From: Pieris napi
Taxonomy: Eukaryota; Arthropoda; Insecta; Lepidoptera; Pieridae
Assembly: GCF_905475465.1 (NCBI RefSeq)
Contig: NC_062242.1
Coordinates: 12,489,501-12,553,500 of the forward strand
Direction of reading: 5' to 3'
DNA: 64,000 nucleotides
Shown in pieces: positions 43,746 through 56,700 of this stretch. The number at the start of each line of letters is the position of its first letter. The first letter of the stretch is position 1. A program made the translations under genes and the position numbers. The notes under the pieces were generated by a model. It saw nothing but the letters and a program-made list of their open reading frames with translations, made no database searches and had not been told where the DNA came from.

Positions 43746-45654
43746 ATCGAAAGTGAAAGCCTGAAAAATCTCTCACCATCTCTAAGACTGCACTTCGTCG
43801 TACCGAAATATAAATCAGCATACTTTTCTCCCCCCACTCTAATATATTCACAATCGAATGCCGATAAATTCGCTTAAATTAACACCCCAAGTGCAGAGAG
43901 ATTTAATATAGGGATAATCGAATGTATTACGCCGGAATAAAATTAATGGGAACACTATTCTAAGTATTCCCGAATTCCCTTAAAAGTCATGCCATTAATT
44001 TTTCATTTTAGAGCTTGGGACTGGATTAAATTTTAGAAACGCATATTTGCTATTCAGAGACAGAGGATACAGGCGCGGCGCCTACTTTGAGGTTAGCACG
44101 TTGTGATCTTTCTCCTTCAATGAGATGACTTTTGGTGCAACCTCCCCATGTTTCATATGTATGAACCTTATATAAGCAACAGACACAGAAAGTCTGTCCC
44201 AAGGTATGTTACTTCATACCTCTCTTAAAGACGAATACCAGAACTTTTTGAGCTTTTACTCGACCTAAGTTTAAATAATGAATCAAAACAGTTTCGTGGA
44301 ATGCATAATTTGTAATAAAATCAGAACAAACGCGAACTATCTCGCTCAACTCAAACAAAAGTATGAATAAGTGCATTTTAAATTTAAATTCTATGAAATA
44401 TGATAAAATATTATTAAAACTGACTAAATGAGACTGATTCACAGTTTAACTTAACAGTTAGTTAAATTGTTGAGATCTTGAACTTTACGCTTTCATTTTA
44501 GCTTTAGCAAAATTTTGTTAAATTAACGAAACAATTTTTATACTTTCTCTGGCTGGATTAATCTGTATAATAATTAATTGTTAAAATTAGTGTTAATTAG
44601 GAATAAAGATTTGTATCAAAGGCTTATAAATGATAAAAAAGTAGGATATACGATATGTAAACAACAGCCACAGGGCCCAAACTTTTTAAATATATTTTAG
44701 AGTTTTGTTTATCTTCTTAACTCATCATCTTTGGATTTAATTTGCTGAAAAATCTTTGCATAATAAGAACACTAAGCAAAAATATATTCAATACATAAAA
44801 TGTGTGATTGCGGTCTGTTTATCGCGAATATCGGGACAGCTCAGACCCCTGTCGGACCCCTATATTGTTTCATATAAACTACATGCTGAAGTACGGTGCA
44901 CAAAATATTCTCTGTTCTCAAGGATCTCTTCCAGGCGTCTGTCAAGTGAGGGAAGAACTTCGTAGAAATATTCCGGATCCTGTTCCTTAAATCTCATTAA
45001 CATTTTAGCTAGTTTCATTTAATTAGCCTCAATTTTAGTGATATATACATATGTATTACATTGCAAGCTGAAACCATTACACTTCATCTGGACATACCGT
45101 GACAGTGCTTGTCATACATCAAACGTCACATAGACATATTGTACCTTTATTGACTTGTATTTTGAGAATTGTTTTAGACCGAGACGGACAAACCTGACGC
45201 GTAACATCTCAAGGATATCCCTTTTTATTTTCATCTGTTAGTCATCTACTTATAATGATAATTGCCTCTAGTTTACCATTATCACACTGTATTGACTGCA
45301 ATGTTAACACATTACGTATTAATTGACCAATAACAAGCCCTGTGTGTTATTTTACTTACGTAGTATGGAAAATAACTTTTTTTGCTGATCATATGAAATA
45401 TGAAAAATATAAACGATTCCTAGGAATGTGAGTAAATCTAGAGACAAATAGGATTTTCCTAAATGTAATGATAAATAATTGGATTTGTCTGAAATATTGG
45501 AATACAAATTATAAAAGTACATGCAAATTTATAGCAAGCTTTTGAAGATATTGTTGCACATTTCAGACAACGACTTTTTATCGTATCGGATAGAAACGCA
45601 GACATTGTTTTAAACTGGAATAGAAAAGAACTTGGCGAAAAACAAAAGAGTGGA
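43746..45654. other. intergenic, nothing recognised
   Basis: No gene recognised. 43775-44040 is free of known repeats; 44655-44700 resembles the very end of the 29.0/42.0 kb repeat (CACAGGGCCCAAACTTTTTA). Confidence 0.3.
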
Positions 45655-45715
45655 TAGCGCCAGTTCTTCTTGTCTGTTCTCTGCCCTTGATTTGTGATTA
45701 AATAATATTTTGATT
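45655..45715 (+). mobile_element. jockey-like LINE tail fragment
   Basis: GCGCCAGTTCTTCTTGTCTG then CTGCCCTTGATTTGTGATTA matches the LINE 3'UTR inverted-repeat block in plus orientation. Confidence 0.6.
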
Positions 45716-45904
45716 TTCCTTGGTCATCACCATAGCTATAAAAGTCGAAGTCGCCTATAAAAGGCGCTGAATCGAGCAGTGCGCTGTGACTGTGCTTGGA
45801 ACTAATTTACAACCGTGTTTGATTGATGATGATTATGAACATTAAATAATAACTATTTGAGGAGTTTTTAGTTAGACTAAATATTACGTACGAAACTACC
45901 GTTA

Positions 45905-46350
45905 ACCTTAACTCTATGAAGCGCAAATTAGGCCCCAAATGTTCTCACCTCTGGGCGGGAGGTCCACAGTATCAGGCCCATCCCCTTGACCGTATTCGTA
46001 GAGTGATTCGCATCGTCGACGTCCAGTCACTTTCCGAGCGGCTTGATTGCTTGGCGTTGCGTAGAGATGTGGGGTCTCTCTGCATCTTCTACCGCAATTA
46101 CCACGTAGAGTGTTCGGAGGCGAAATTCCACCCGTATCACCTCAGCGTGCGCCGTTCCACAACTGAGCGTTTTTTAGGGCAGTTTTGGCTGCTGAAGTAT
46201 TTTCGAACTAATTCGACTTAGGGTCCTTCAAGAAAAGAGCATACCAATTCTTAAAAGGCCGGCAACGCGCTTGCTAGCAATCGCAGTGTCTACGGGCGGC
46301 GGTATCACATAACATCAGATGAGCCTCCTGTCCGTTTGCTCTCTGTTATA
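45905..46350 (+). pseudogene. R1/jockey-like LINE C-terminal coding relic and tail
   Basis: The longest coding member of this tail family in the window. It reads HPLDRIRRVIRIVDVQSLSE, RLDCLALRRDVGSLCIFYRN and YHVECSEAKFHPYHLSVRRS, then TTERFLGQF, followed by the KYFRTNST-type degraded end. The intact module in LINEs is QYQ-PLDR-Q-RA-RIV-----ERL--LALRRDV-SLC-FYR-YHGECSEELF. The tail CATCAGATGAGCCTCCTGTC follows. A segment between the two halves is deleted. Confidence 0.8.
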
Positions 46351-46980
46351 AAAACAATACATAGTCTACATCACATTTTCCACTGACTCTTATGCTACCC
46401 GGTTCCAGTGATGTCCAGCTGTGAGTTTCATGTCGTCGGTCATATCTCAAGAAACTGTCGAAAAGATTACACAAAAATAATAAAAATAAATGGAACTTAT
46501 TTTTTCGACTCATTTAATCTGTGTTTAAAGAAGTCGAAATTTTACCTGAACAACTTTCACAGACATCAATATTTGACGGATGGGATGGGGCAAGGGGCTT
46601 ACAAGAATTAGCTCTTAGCAAGTTTTTTCCCAAGAGATTGATTGATGTGGATTCAGATTCTTTAAAAGTTCGCGTATAAACATTTAAGAAAGTACATTTA
46701 TACGGCTTTTTGTAAAGTTTGTGTATTTGAGAACAAATGGCTGAGTTTACTTTGTTGACAGGCAATGTGTATAGTAACTTATTTTTTGGGTATTAATGAT
46801 GGGAAATGATGAAAAATTACTAGGAAACGTAGGTAACCTTACGGAGATAATATTAAGAAGAATGTGACTTAGAAAAGATATGAATAATTGAAGATTTGAA
46901 ATAATATTTTTTATATTTATTTGTTTATTTCACACGGATTTGAACAAATTTACCAAAATAAAACAGGCAATATCGCTTAT
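46351..46980. other. intergenic, nothing recognised
   Basis: No gene or repeat recognised. Confidence 0.3.
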
Positions 46981-46983
46981 TAT

Positions 46984-47120
46984 TGGCCGTAGATTCTGTA
47001 TCTGTTTTATGATATTTTATCCGCACATAGACAGTCCATTGCTGCACATCCGTGAATCCTACGCGGGTACTATCCTGCTTTAGGGTTAAGCTTCATACGC
47101 TGAATCCACTCGATGTTAGT
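46984..47120 (-). mobile_element. SINE, heavily degraded
   Basis: AGATTCTGTATCTGTTTTAT, then TCCGCACATAGACAGTCCAT and TGCTGCACATCCGTGAATCC keep SINE order with large internal loss. Confidence 0.6.
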
Positions 47121-48134
47121 ATACCGAAGGAATAAAATATAATATAAAAAGTGTATCATTCAGTTAATTTTATTCTTCCCTGAATTAATAATTTTTATTT
47201 ATATTGTTTCCTGTATTTTCTCTTCTTTCTAGTGCCTTCTGAATGGGCAGGCACGTTACATATTTCATAACAAACTATAATCACAACCCATTTAAATTCT
47301 TATATACCTATATTGATATACGTATGTTTGAATGCTTATATTATTGATTTACTAGTGCTGACACCACTCTCCATATCCTAAGTCAGTTAAAAAGCAGTCT
47401 CTGGTAGAGCGTCCATTAACATATCAATACGAACTCCTTCTTAAGCAGTAACTGAGGGGATAAGAAAGGAGCAGAAGCGATTTTAAGTTATTTAGGTTAC
47501 ATGTATAGGTTAAATATCTTGGATTTATCTCCGAAAGGAAATATCAAATAGATTAAAGAATGTTATAGTTACTTGATATTTGCTTTACAGGTCGGGTTTA
47601 ATACGTCGTGCTCAACTCGTGTTTTTATGTCATCTCGAAAGAAGTTCTCGACTAGAAGATATTTACGTTTTCTGTTATTTTTTTGCAGGGTTTAAACATT
47701 TCCCTTTCTTCATTTTTGTATGAGTCGAGCATATTAGGTTGAGATACGTTGGATAAGTTCTACCATAGCTAGTTGGCTAGCTGGACAAGCCTAGTAACTA
47801 AACCACACAAGAAACTGATAATCTTCTGCTTCGGGGTTTGTAGAACATACACCGAACCCGATCCTAATAATGAAAACTCATCACTATGAGAAGTAGCAGA
47901 GAACAGGTATTTTTATTTAATTATTTAAACCCGATCTTAATAATGAGTTTTGTTTCAATCCCAAAGTTGCGACATAAGCACTACAGGTATTATGAGAGCA
48001 AAATCAAATTTGCATACAAAATAAACTCGGACTCAATATCGCTGTCGCTATTGGAAGTAAGGTCTTCGGTCTTGACTTTTTATTGCACGATGAAGTATTT
48101 GAAACAAAGTATTCTATAAATAAAAATGTTAAAC
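47121..48134. other. intergenic, nothing recognised
   Basis: No gene recognised. Confidence 0.3.
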
Positions 48135-48235
48135 ACATTATTATAAAAATGCATTACTATGTTTAAGATTTGGGAAACCTTTTAAGGGTACAGGTAAACC
48201 CTTGAGGGTCAGGTTACAAAATTAATAGTTAATTC
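48135..48235 (+). repeat. dispersed repeat, copy of 12.36 kb unit
   Basis: TAAGATTTGGGAAACCTTTT and AGGGTCAGGTTACA-like order matches 12358-12470. Confidence 0.5.
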
Positions 48236-48284
48236 CATAATAAAGTAGTGTTTTTTGTTTTTTTGTATGTATAACTACATGTTT

Positions 48285-48365
48285 GGTCTCAGGAGCATCA
48301 CCAACCCTGCGTAAGATGTGTTCAGAAGCCAGTCCTTTAAAAGTTTTTTTTTATTGTGGGCGAGC
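48285..48365 (-). repeat. dispersed repeat, inverted partner at 16.5 kb
   Basis: CTGCGTAAGATGTGTTCAGA and AGCCAGTCCTTTAAAAG in reverse orientation to 16495-16568. Confidence 0.6.
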
Positions 48366-48699
48366 GAGTAGATATTGTATCAGCGTTTATATTACAGGTT
48401 TATGAAACGTTTATAACTTATGGGTTATGCAAACTACTCAAAACAAGAACACCCATGCCATCGCGTCGTAAAGCAAGCTAAGCCACGCTTAAGCTTATAA
48501 CTTGTAACATAAACACTAACCTATGGATATCTGCATCTGACGTTAGATCCGTATTTAGCATATTTAGGTCTAGACTCAGATTTTGGACTTGAATATTAAT
48601 TCAACTTGTCTGTTTGTATAAACCCGATTTACAATGTGCTGAATATACATTGATAAAGTTTTGTTTGGTTTAATGATTTTCTATTTGTGAAATTGATTT

Positions 48700-48830
48700 G
48701 TGTTCATGTGGTAACTCATTGCTGAGTTTCGAACCTTTACTGTGCACCAATAGATTGTTCTTATATGCGAAATTCATTATACTCGTGGGAACTATGATGG
48801 AATACATCCTGATGAAACCGATACTCAAAT
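48700..48830 (+). mobile_element. SINE, heavily degraded
   Basis: TTTCGAACCTTTACTGTGCA, CCAATAGATTG, TCTTATATGCGAAATTCATT and CATCCTGATGAAACCGA keep the order of the SINE head and body. Confidence 0.55.
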
Positions 48831-48904
48831 AAATCCCAAAATTTAGTAAACTTTTGCAAATTTGTCATGATAACGGGTTATTGTCTCCTTAATAAACATC
48901 TTTT

Positions 48905-49200
48905 TGTCCTAGGCGCGACAGACAGCCCCATGTGCAGAGGCTGTTCCAGCGGAATCGGTGGCCCACGTAGTCCTGGAACGCGAGACTGGCTAAACAACGT
49001 GCATTACTAAGAGCAGTGAGGTCACTCCGTGAAGCCTGCGAAGTGCCCAGGAGACTTCTGTGCTTCTGGAAGGAGCTAGGTTGGCTTAGTTAGCCAGGAC
49101 TTTACGCACAACGGACCGAGTACAAGTCTAAGTACGGAAACTGAGTCCACGAACCATACCATAACATAAGAGACCGATCGCCCTCTTGCCTCAAAATTAT
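48905..49200 (+). pseudogene. LINE 3' end (RNase H-bearing family)
   Basis: Frames include DSPMCRGCSSGIG, VAHVVLERETG and ALLRAVRSLREACEVPRRLL-CFWKELGWLS, then a stop. The C-x2-C cysteine element and H-V-LE-E motif are the usual C-terminal end of I/jockey/R1-type LINE ORF2. A 1-nt frameshift breaks it between the CSSGIG and HVVLE parts. The 3'UTR block ACAACGGACCGAGTACAAGT repeats at about 2265. Confidence 0.7.
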
Positions 49201-52200
49201 CAATAAAACAGTTGAACGAAGTTTTCTTTCTTTCCTGTATAGTATAGGTACTATTCCCTAGATATATAAGTTTTGACCCACAAACGGCGAATACACAAGT
49301 TAAATAGGAAACACTCCTATTATACCGAAGTATGTAATTCTATTCTTACGAAAATGCAAATTTGCAAGCTAATAATTCAGCTCCTTAAGATGTACTCGTA
49401 TGTTAAAATAGGTCAGGCCATTTTACATAATTAAGCAGCACGGCAGCAACGAAATTTTAAAAGAAATTACTTATTAAGGTGTATTTTATGTGTACAGGTA
49501 AGGGTCGTAGGGTTTTGAATGACGCGCGGTTTTTTTACAATACATGACTATTTAATGAACCAAAAACATTGCGTTTATTCGCAGGCCCTGCATTCGATTC
49601 TCGCCGAAACTGAAATATTTTGTATTCAGAATTAAAGAAATATTTACACTAATTTTTAAGCATAATTGCAACGTTCATAGCACTTACGCCTTGCCATGCA
49701 ACTGTCATGTACTTAGTATCAAATAATATCTTAAAACGAGATGTGTGAGTAATAAATCAAATAAATCAACACCGATATAAAAGCCAATCGCCTCCTGCAT
49801 AAAATGCCTAAAAGTTGCGGAATTTGTCATGAGCTGACAAACAATGAATTTCGTTGGACAAACTTGAAGTGGGACATTTTTAACATTTATATTTCGGATT
49901 TTAGTTTGAGAGAGTTTTCACTTTTCACAAGAACTACATGGGATACATTCTGATTAATATTTCTTTTACACATATGTTATAAGAAAAATTCTAGAAGTGT
50001 CGGTATTAGTAATTTAATTTCGAAATCTGCGTGTGACGATTTGGTGATTCTAGAGGTTCGAAGAACCTTTTGCCTGTGGCTGAAATTGGTTTTACCGTCA
50101 CCTTTTTGGTGCGTACAATAAATAATTTTACAATCTACCAACATCTAATAAAAATCCAAGTAAAATGTATTTATTTTTTCCTTGCATTGTTAATTACAAT
50201 GACAAAGTTTTAATTATCGAACTGTTCTGATTGCTAGGTGTCTTAAAGATATTAATTTAATAGTACCTAAACTCTACAGGTAACAAAAGCTATCATATCA
50301 GTTGTTCCTAAGTTTGTCTCACATTTATTTTAGCCTAGAATTGTATTTTCTAGAAATTAGCATACATTGTTTTGTTAAGACATTTCAATAAATTATTAAG
50401 TTGCCTGCATGATTTCAAATTATTCCCCTTATAATGGTTAATTTTTATTTAGTGGCAATACTAATTTCCATGAAAGCGACCATTTTACCTGCCAAGAAAA
50501 GTATGCGGTACTGTAAGTCAGTAAAAGTATCATTAGGGTCGTTTAAAACGTCAGTTTGTTATCTTCAAATTCATAAATGTTTCGATCTATGTCCATAAGA
50601 GCGTAGCAGAATCATTGTGACTTGACCCTAGCACTGCGCAGAATCAACTAATATAATGAAACAGGTATCCTATATCGGGAGTGGAATATGAGAATAATGA
50701 AAAGATGTTAATAACATATACTTTTTAATTCAATTGCTGATTACACATGAGCATTACGTAATATCAAAGTCACATCTGGAATTATCGAACAATTTACAAC
50801 CTTAATTTCATACGATGTGAATATAATTTACAATGAGCGTTTGCGAAATTGATTTTATCAACGTATTTAAAGTAGTTTTATCTGTTAAAAACAAGTAGAA
50901 TACAGTGTTTTGTAACGTGGTTTTGACCAGATAAAACTATCTTATACACTCAGAGTCGTTCATTACGAATTAACGATTATTTAATCCATTTAGTGACAAT
51001 TTAAATGAGTGCTAACTGTATCTGAGTTTTTTTTACAAATTTAATTATTAATCTGTGATTATAGGTAAATAAACGACTCTGAGTTCACTATAAATAAATT
51101 TTAGTAAAAATAGTTATAATAACATTGATAATAATCAATTATGACTAAATTTAATTACAAAATCATTTTAACATAACGAATGTAAAGTTATTTAACAAAA
51201 TGATTATTAAAGTTACGTATTTATTTCCCTAACATTTTATTTTAGAAATATTGACAATATGTTTTGAACATTCGATTAATTTAGGTTGCCTAGTGAGTTT
51301 GGGTCGTTTTATTTTATATTTACAATTGTTAATGAATAAAACAGAGCAACACAACAGTCGTAAAAGTAATATTATAATAATGAAATAGTTTTTATCTTTG
51401 GTGACCGTATTCCTCCAATTTCCTGCGATTGTTATGATATATTAATTAAATATAGCTTTAACATAATATACCATAGTTTAGCCACTTTTATAAGAATTTT
51501 AGTATACGTGTTTTATCATTATTTAAATTCGTATTTTCATATAAGAAAATATCCTCTTATCTGGTCTGATTACACCGTTTTTATTAAAGTACTTATTCGT
51601 CCCATTCTGCAAATTTTTGTTTAATGTGAGGTAGAGGTAATAATAAAAGTGATACGCTATCAAAACTCACTAGGCATCCGCACTTAGCCTACATGACAAG
51701 CTCTTGAAACACACATTTACACATACTCAATGTATGCAAATTAATTTAATGGTTTACACCTAAAAGTATCAAAATCGAATAGGACAAAGATTATCTAGGG
51801 ATTAAATTAAAAACATAGGCACGGGCTTTCAGTATTTTAATTATTTGCAACTAAACATTTATGTATCGCGAAAATTATATTAAGAGAGATGAACCTGTAT
51901 TTACACTTAATCATTCAACAAATTTCGTTATAAAATTTAAAAAGTCCAACACAATGTTTTGAAGTTTTTGATCTTTTTCGTGATACATGAAATGTTATTA
52001 AAATTGAAAAGCCTTATTCTAAAGAAATATTCGTTTTAATTATAGATTTGGCAATACCTTAAGTTATTTTATTCTCAAAATGGCGTAAAATTATAAGGCA
52101 CGGTTTGAGTACTTGACTAAATTTTATTTTAATTTAATATAGAAGGACGTATGACGACTACGATGACTAAAGGTTAGCAAATACACGAGATAATCAACAA

Positions 52201-53492
52201 ACTTTGGCACATCACATTTAACTATTCAAGCAGAGTTACACTTGATATGTTCACAATCGGACTCAAAGGAAAAAGGAAAGAAAAATAAAACAAAAGAAAA
52301 TAATTAGCTCATTTTTATTTAAATCCAAAATGTAACATTAAAGATTTTTGTATATTCGTATTCGTCATTGGATGGATTCCAGATTTTCCAATAACATTAC
52401 GTTTCACATTTTCGTTTTCGAAATTCTTAATCAAAAGAAAATTAAAACGAAACAAATATAGCTTACAACTTAAACATTAATTATAACTTTGGTATCTGTA
52501 TTAAAACCGATTAATTTTTGTATTAAAAAAGCTAAAAGAAAATACAATATCGTATTATATTTACAAATAAACGCAAGCGGAGTATAAATTAAAAAAATAA
52601 AACTTATTATTATTGTCAGTTCGCGATTGAGTATTATTATTATTTACACGAAATTACAGAGAAGATAACTATTGTATAATATAAAATATACAAAGTGGAG
52701 ATGTACAAATGAACAGTTGGCGAATTACATTTCTCATTTCTAATTGTTCTTAATAACAATAAATGCAATACAACGCTAAAACGCTAGATCATCGAAACAA
52801 ACTTCAACTCTGGGAGCAATTTAAAATTTCCCCAATAAATTTTGTTAATACAATCAAAATTAGTAACAATTCTACTCTAAAACTTAAAGAGATCCTTCGA
52901 GGGAATCGTTTAAATCGACAAGCGATCTTAGAACTTATTAGATCAAAATTAATTACAATATAACAATCGATTTAAAGACGCCAAATAGCAAGAGACGGTA
53001 TTTCTAGTTAAACAGAACAATTCCTAAATGAAACGAGATCTCTGTCGCACCCGCTTTTGCTATTTTGCGCCGTTAATGCCATTTGGACGTCCTAATACAA
53101 TAATAATTGTAATGATAAGTCAGTCAAACGTATGAAGGCTACCACAGTATGACCGTTTGACAAGTTTCGACAGTTGTCAACTGTCATTTTGCAAATCAAA
53201 GTAATACATACCGACATCCTTGTAATGTCCAGTTTTGATTTCGACCTATCAGACCCCACGTTAATCGCCTTTGTAAACTAGAAATTACCGTAGAGGTCAC
53301 GATTTGCCAGGTGAAACTCCGTTGACCTATTTATATTTCCAGTTAAGTCGACCCTCGACCCCACATTAGCTGTACAGTAGCCTCCATAACAAAATTACAC
53401 CGAAAATCAATTCGGGAGTTCCTATCTAAATACCACGGACACAGTTCTGGTATCACAAATGAATTAATGTCTATCTAAAATTGTAACTAGTC
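49201..53492. other. repeat-poor region, probably includes 3'UTR of the nephrin-like gene
   Basis: Over 4 kb with no SINE, LINE or DNA element that I recognise, in contrast to both sides. It lies directly downstream of the receptor's stop codon on the minus strand. A Pumilio-type UGUAAAUA lies at 52641-52648 (minus) and a 13-bp perfect inverted repeat (ACTCAGAGTCGTT at 50948-50960, complement at 51072-51084) lies further down. The true 3' end cannot be set because AATAAA is frequent in AT-rich sequence. Confidence 0.45.
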
Positions 53493-53498
53493 TTTATT
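53493..53498 (-). promoter_or_regulatory. candidate poly(A) signal / Pumilio site
   Basis: AATAAA on the minus strand 29 nt after the stop codon, overlapping UGUAAAUA (53495-53502). If used, it would give an unusually short 3'UTR; distal signals are more likely the main ones. Confidence 0.3.
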
Positions 53499-53526
53499 TA
53501 CACTTCACATTAAACGTCACTTCACT

Positions 53527-53772
53527 TTACACGACGTGCGTTTCACTTCGCTTATTATATGATTCGTCGATGGTGACGTTTTGTTTTTTCTCTTTTTTAA
53601 TCGTCCCGTACTGAGGGACGTCCGAGGTTAAGTTTTGCACGGTTAGGATTTGGTTTGAGTTCTGTGGCGTGCTGGACGAAATGGGGCTGCCGTAGCCGTA
53701 TTTGTGTCGAGATGGGTCTTTTAGTATTGATTGTGGCTGCTTCACTGACGGCGTCTGGTTCATTTGTATGTG
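53527..53772 (-). CDS. sns: nephrin-like gene, last coding exon (C-terminus)
   Basis: Acceptor TTTCAG at 53778-53773, phase 0. Encodes 81 residues beginning HIQMNQTPSVKQ, with SILKDPSRHKYGYGSPISSS, then VPQYGTIKKEKKQNVTID, and ending ETHVV before TAA. The tail is polar, with Ser/Thr/Asn-Gln and lysine. The end resembles the THV PDZ-ligand end known from vertebrate Neph1 but is one residue longer (His, not Ser/Thr, at position -2), so PDZ binding is uncertain. It is separated from the previous exon by a 4.2-kb intron holding a LINE. Confidence 0.88.
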   Translation of the reverse strand, partial: HIQMNQTPSVKQPQSILKDPSRHKYGYGSPISSSTPQNSNQILTVQNLTSDVPQYGTIKKEKKQNVTIDESYNKRSETHVV

Positions 53773-56700
53773 CTGAAACGGAAATATCTGTTAGAATTGG
53801 AATCCTGATTTTTTAAACATAATATTGTTTAAACTATCTAACTAGTGTTGGTAATCCTGCAGACAAGGAATGTACGACTGAAGAAAGTATTGTTTCTTGG
53901 GAACGAACCTGCCGAACAAACCCGGAAATCAACTGAGCTGTTATTATATGTACATATGTTATATAGTATTAGAGTATAAAAACTCTTCAAACGAGCGCTC
54001 CTTCAATTAAAACGTTATCATGCAAAACAAACACTCAATAAAACATAAATAATCAAAGGTAATATTTTAAATCTCTGTATCAAACAGCGAACAATCCCTA
54101 AACACCAATATTCTACGGAAAAATTGTGCTCAAACAAAAAAATTAGGACACGAAAAAAGCATTCACTATTTCCACTTGTATTTTACATAATTTAGTCTGT
54201 TTTAGCTTTGCGTATGTTTTTATACTTTTTCTACATAATATACTTATGCAAACGAGTGCGGGGAACTAAAACCGGAATAAATATGTGATATAAAGCCTGC
54301 GAGTTTTGTATGAGATATTATAGTCTGTATTGTAACAATTCAAAATAAAAATGCGGTGTAACGTCCTGTTACAAACTGAAAATCTCATTGGAATAGTATT
54401 GCTATTTCTATAGCATTTTAATAGAAAATTGTGTATACATTATTAATTACAATTGAATACATCTGTAGCTCTTTTCTAACTTTTATATGTTAGATTAGAG
54501 AACATTCTACAGCTTATTCAACTTAAGTAGGTTTAAGAATAAGATAATATGACGATTAAACAACTATGTTAATATCACATGTATTTTAATAAAAAAAAAC
54601 ATTAAATAACTTTCTATCGTAGCTTATCATTTAAACAAATCAAACACCACTACAGTATACTCGTAGAGCGAGTTTGCTTATCTTGCCGAGGCCGCGTACA
54701 AATTATTGTAAGAAGTCTATTAAGAATCAGGGAGTGCGATTATTTAATAAATTACCGTCAAAAATTAGCGTGTTTAACCAATTTAAAAGGGCATTAAAGA
54801 TTCTTATCCGAATGTGCCTAGTAGACTAAAATTAGGACGGCTGTCTGATGGCGACGTGTATCTCGTTCGTAATATATTAAGTTTCTCATGTAAAGAAATA
54901 AAACTTTTGTAATAAAAAATAAAGTTAAACATTATAATAAAATTCATAAAGACAACCACTACATAGTAACTGTATATAGTACCATTCAAAATATGTTTAA
55001 AATAGTTAACGCTCAATATAAACAATAGTTTAAACATTAAACGGAAGTTAATTGTCCATATTCATAAAGCAAATCCCAACAAAGTACCAGGCGTTCAGAA
55101 CTAATGAAGGGTTCAATAATTCCACGAGCACGTCTCGTGTCATTGAACTGTTAAAACATTGTTAATTCATAACCGACTCGGCAAAATAATTGGATGACCA
55201 CTTAACTGTAAAACAAATATTTCCTAGTTTTCCGATGCTTTCATTATCTATAATAATAGTGGAATATTATTTTTCATTGACTTCGTAAGTTTACAATAAA
55301 GGAATTGTAATAACACAACAATGCAGTAAGGTTGATAGCATTTCCTTTTCTTTCTTTCCTTCGTTTCCTACTTTAATGATTTTATTATTATCTGCGACTC
55401 GAACCTAGAATCTTTGGACGCATCGAACAAGCCAACTGAATAGATTACTTTGAGTTATTATATTTAATAATTTCAGTCTAAATATCTTCCGGATTTTCAT
55501 TCTTTCGGTGAATAAAAACAAATGATCGTATAAGGGAAAAATCTATCTAAAATAATATCATTAAATGATATTTGCTTTCGTCCAAGAACAGTACACTCAA
55601 GAATTATTGATACAAGTTTTCCTCGTAGGAAATGGTTTGCCGGAAAACACAATTGCTGTTACAATATTCTTTGAGTGTTATCTAAACTAGTATCTGGTTG
55701 GGTTTTCTTTCAAAATCAATTGGTTAATATTAATAGCTATAGCTAATTTTTAACTGACAATAGACATAGTTTAGGAAAAATTCAAATGAAAATATTATTC
55801 ATGGTTGAATGAATATCCTGGATGGCGTGATTTTTTTTAGTGAAACTTGCTTCCTAAATTTGTAGATCTGTTTTAGATAAAATATATTCAACTCGATCTG
55901 ACTTAGACGATAAATAGAAGTGTCTCAAATTCAAATTCAAAAATCATTTATTCACGTAGGTCAATGTACACTTGTGATTCGTCATTAAAGAAATAAATAT
56001 TAATGCTTCTAATTTTACATTTACTGCCAGTTCTCAAATCAAGGGCGTAGAACGGAAGAGAAGAACTGGCAATAAAATCTCCGCCACTCTTTTTAATCGC
56101 CATGTTTTTTTTTTTACACAACGTTTGTAAGGAGCTGCAACCATTACACCATGTTCCACATGACATTTTAAGTAATTAATAATAATAACATAAATAAAAA
56201 CAAAGACTTGTCCCCTATCAGCAGGAGGCGTGGTGAAATAGGAGCACGCACTTACATTCTCGTGGGAACAACACGCAAACACATAGTCGAAATAATTAAC
56301 ATCACCGCATACACGAATTCAAGTACGACCAGTCACCACAAGTAGCACCCGTTCACGAGTATGACGCATGGCCAGCCATCGGCCCCCTCGCCATATTTTA
56401 GGGAGAGAGACAACCCGACGCATGGACGCCGCCACCAGCAATGACATTTAAGCGAGCATGACGATCCTTGAAATGTGGACTTGGCTACATAAGAAAATAA
56501 TAATAATACTGAAATAATTGGATACCACATGGATCACGGTTTGTTCCCACTTTACATTAAAACAGTCGTGGATGTTGACGATCGCCCCAGAGTCTGGAAA
56601 TGCAGCCGAGAGATTCAGTCGTGTTACCTATAATATATACTGGAGCAACTCATATCCAAGCACTAGGATCGTTTAAATATTCATTTATATTATAATAAGC

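Noticed and set aside
55385..55445. tRNA gene
   Set aside because: B-box-like sequence is present but no cloverleaf with a proper acceptor stem or anticodon loop can be drawn; more likely a SINE relic.
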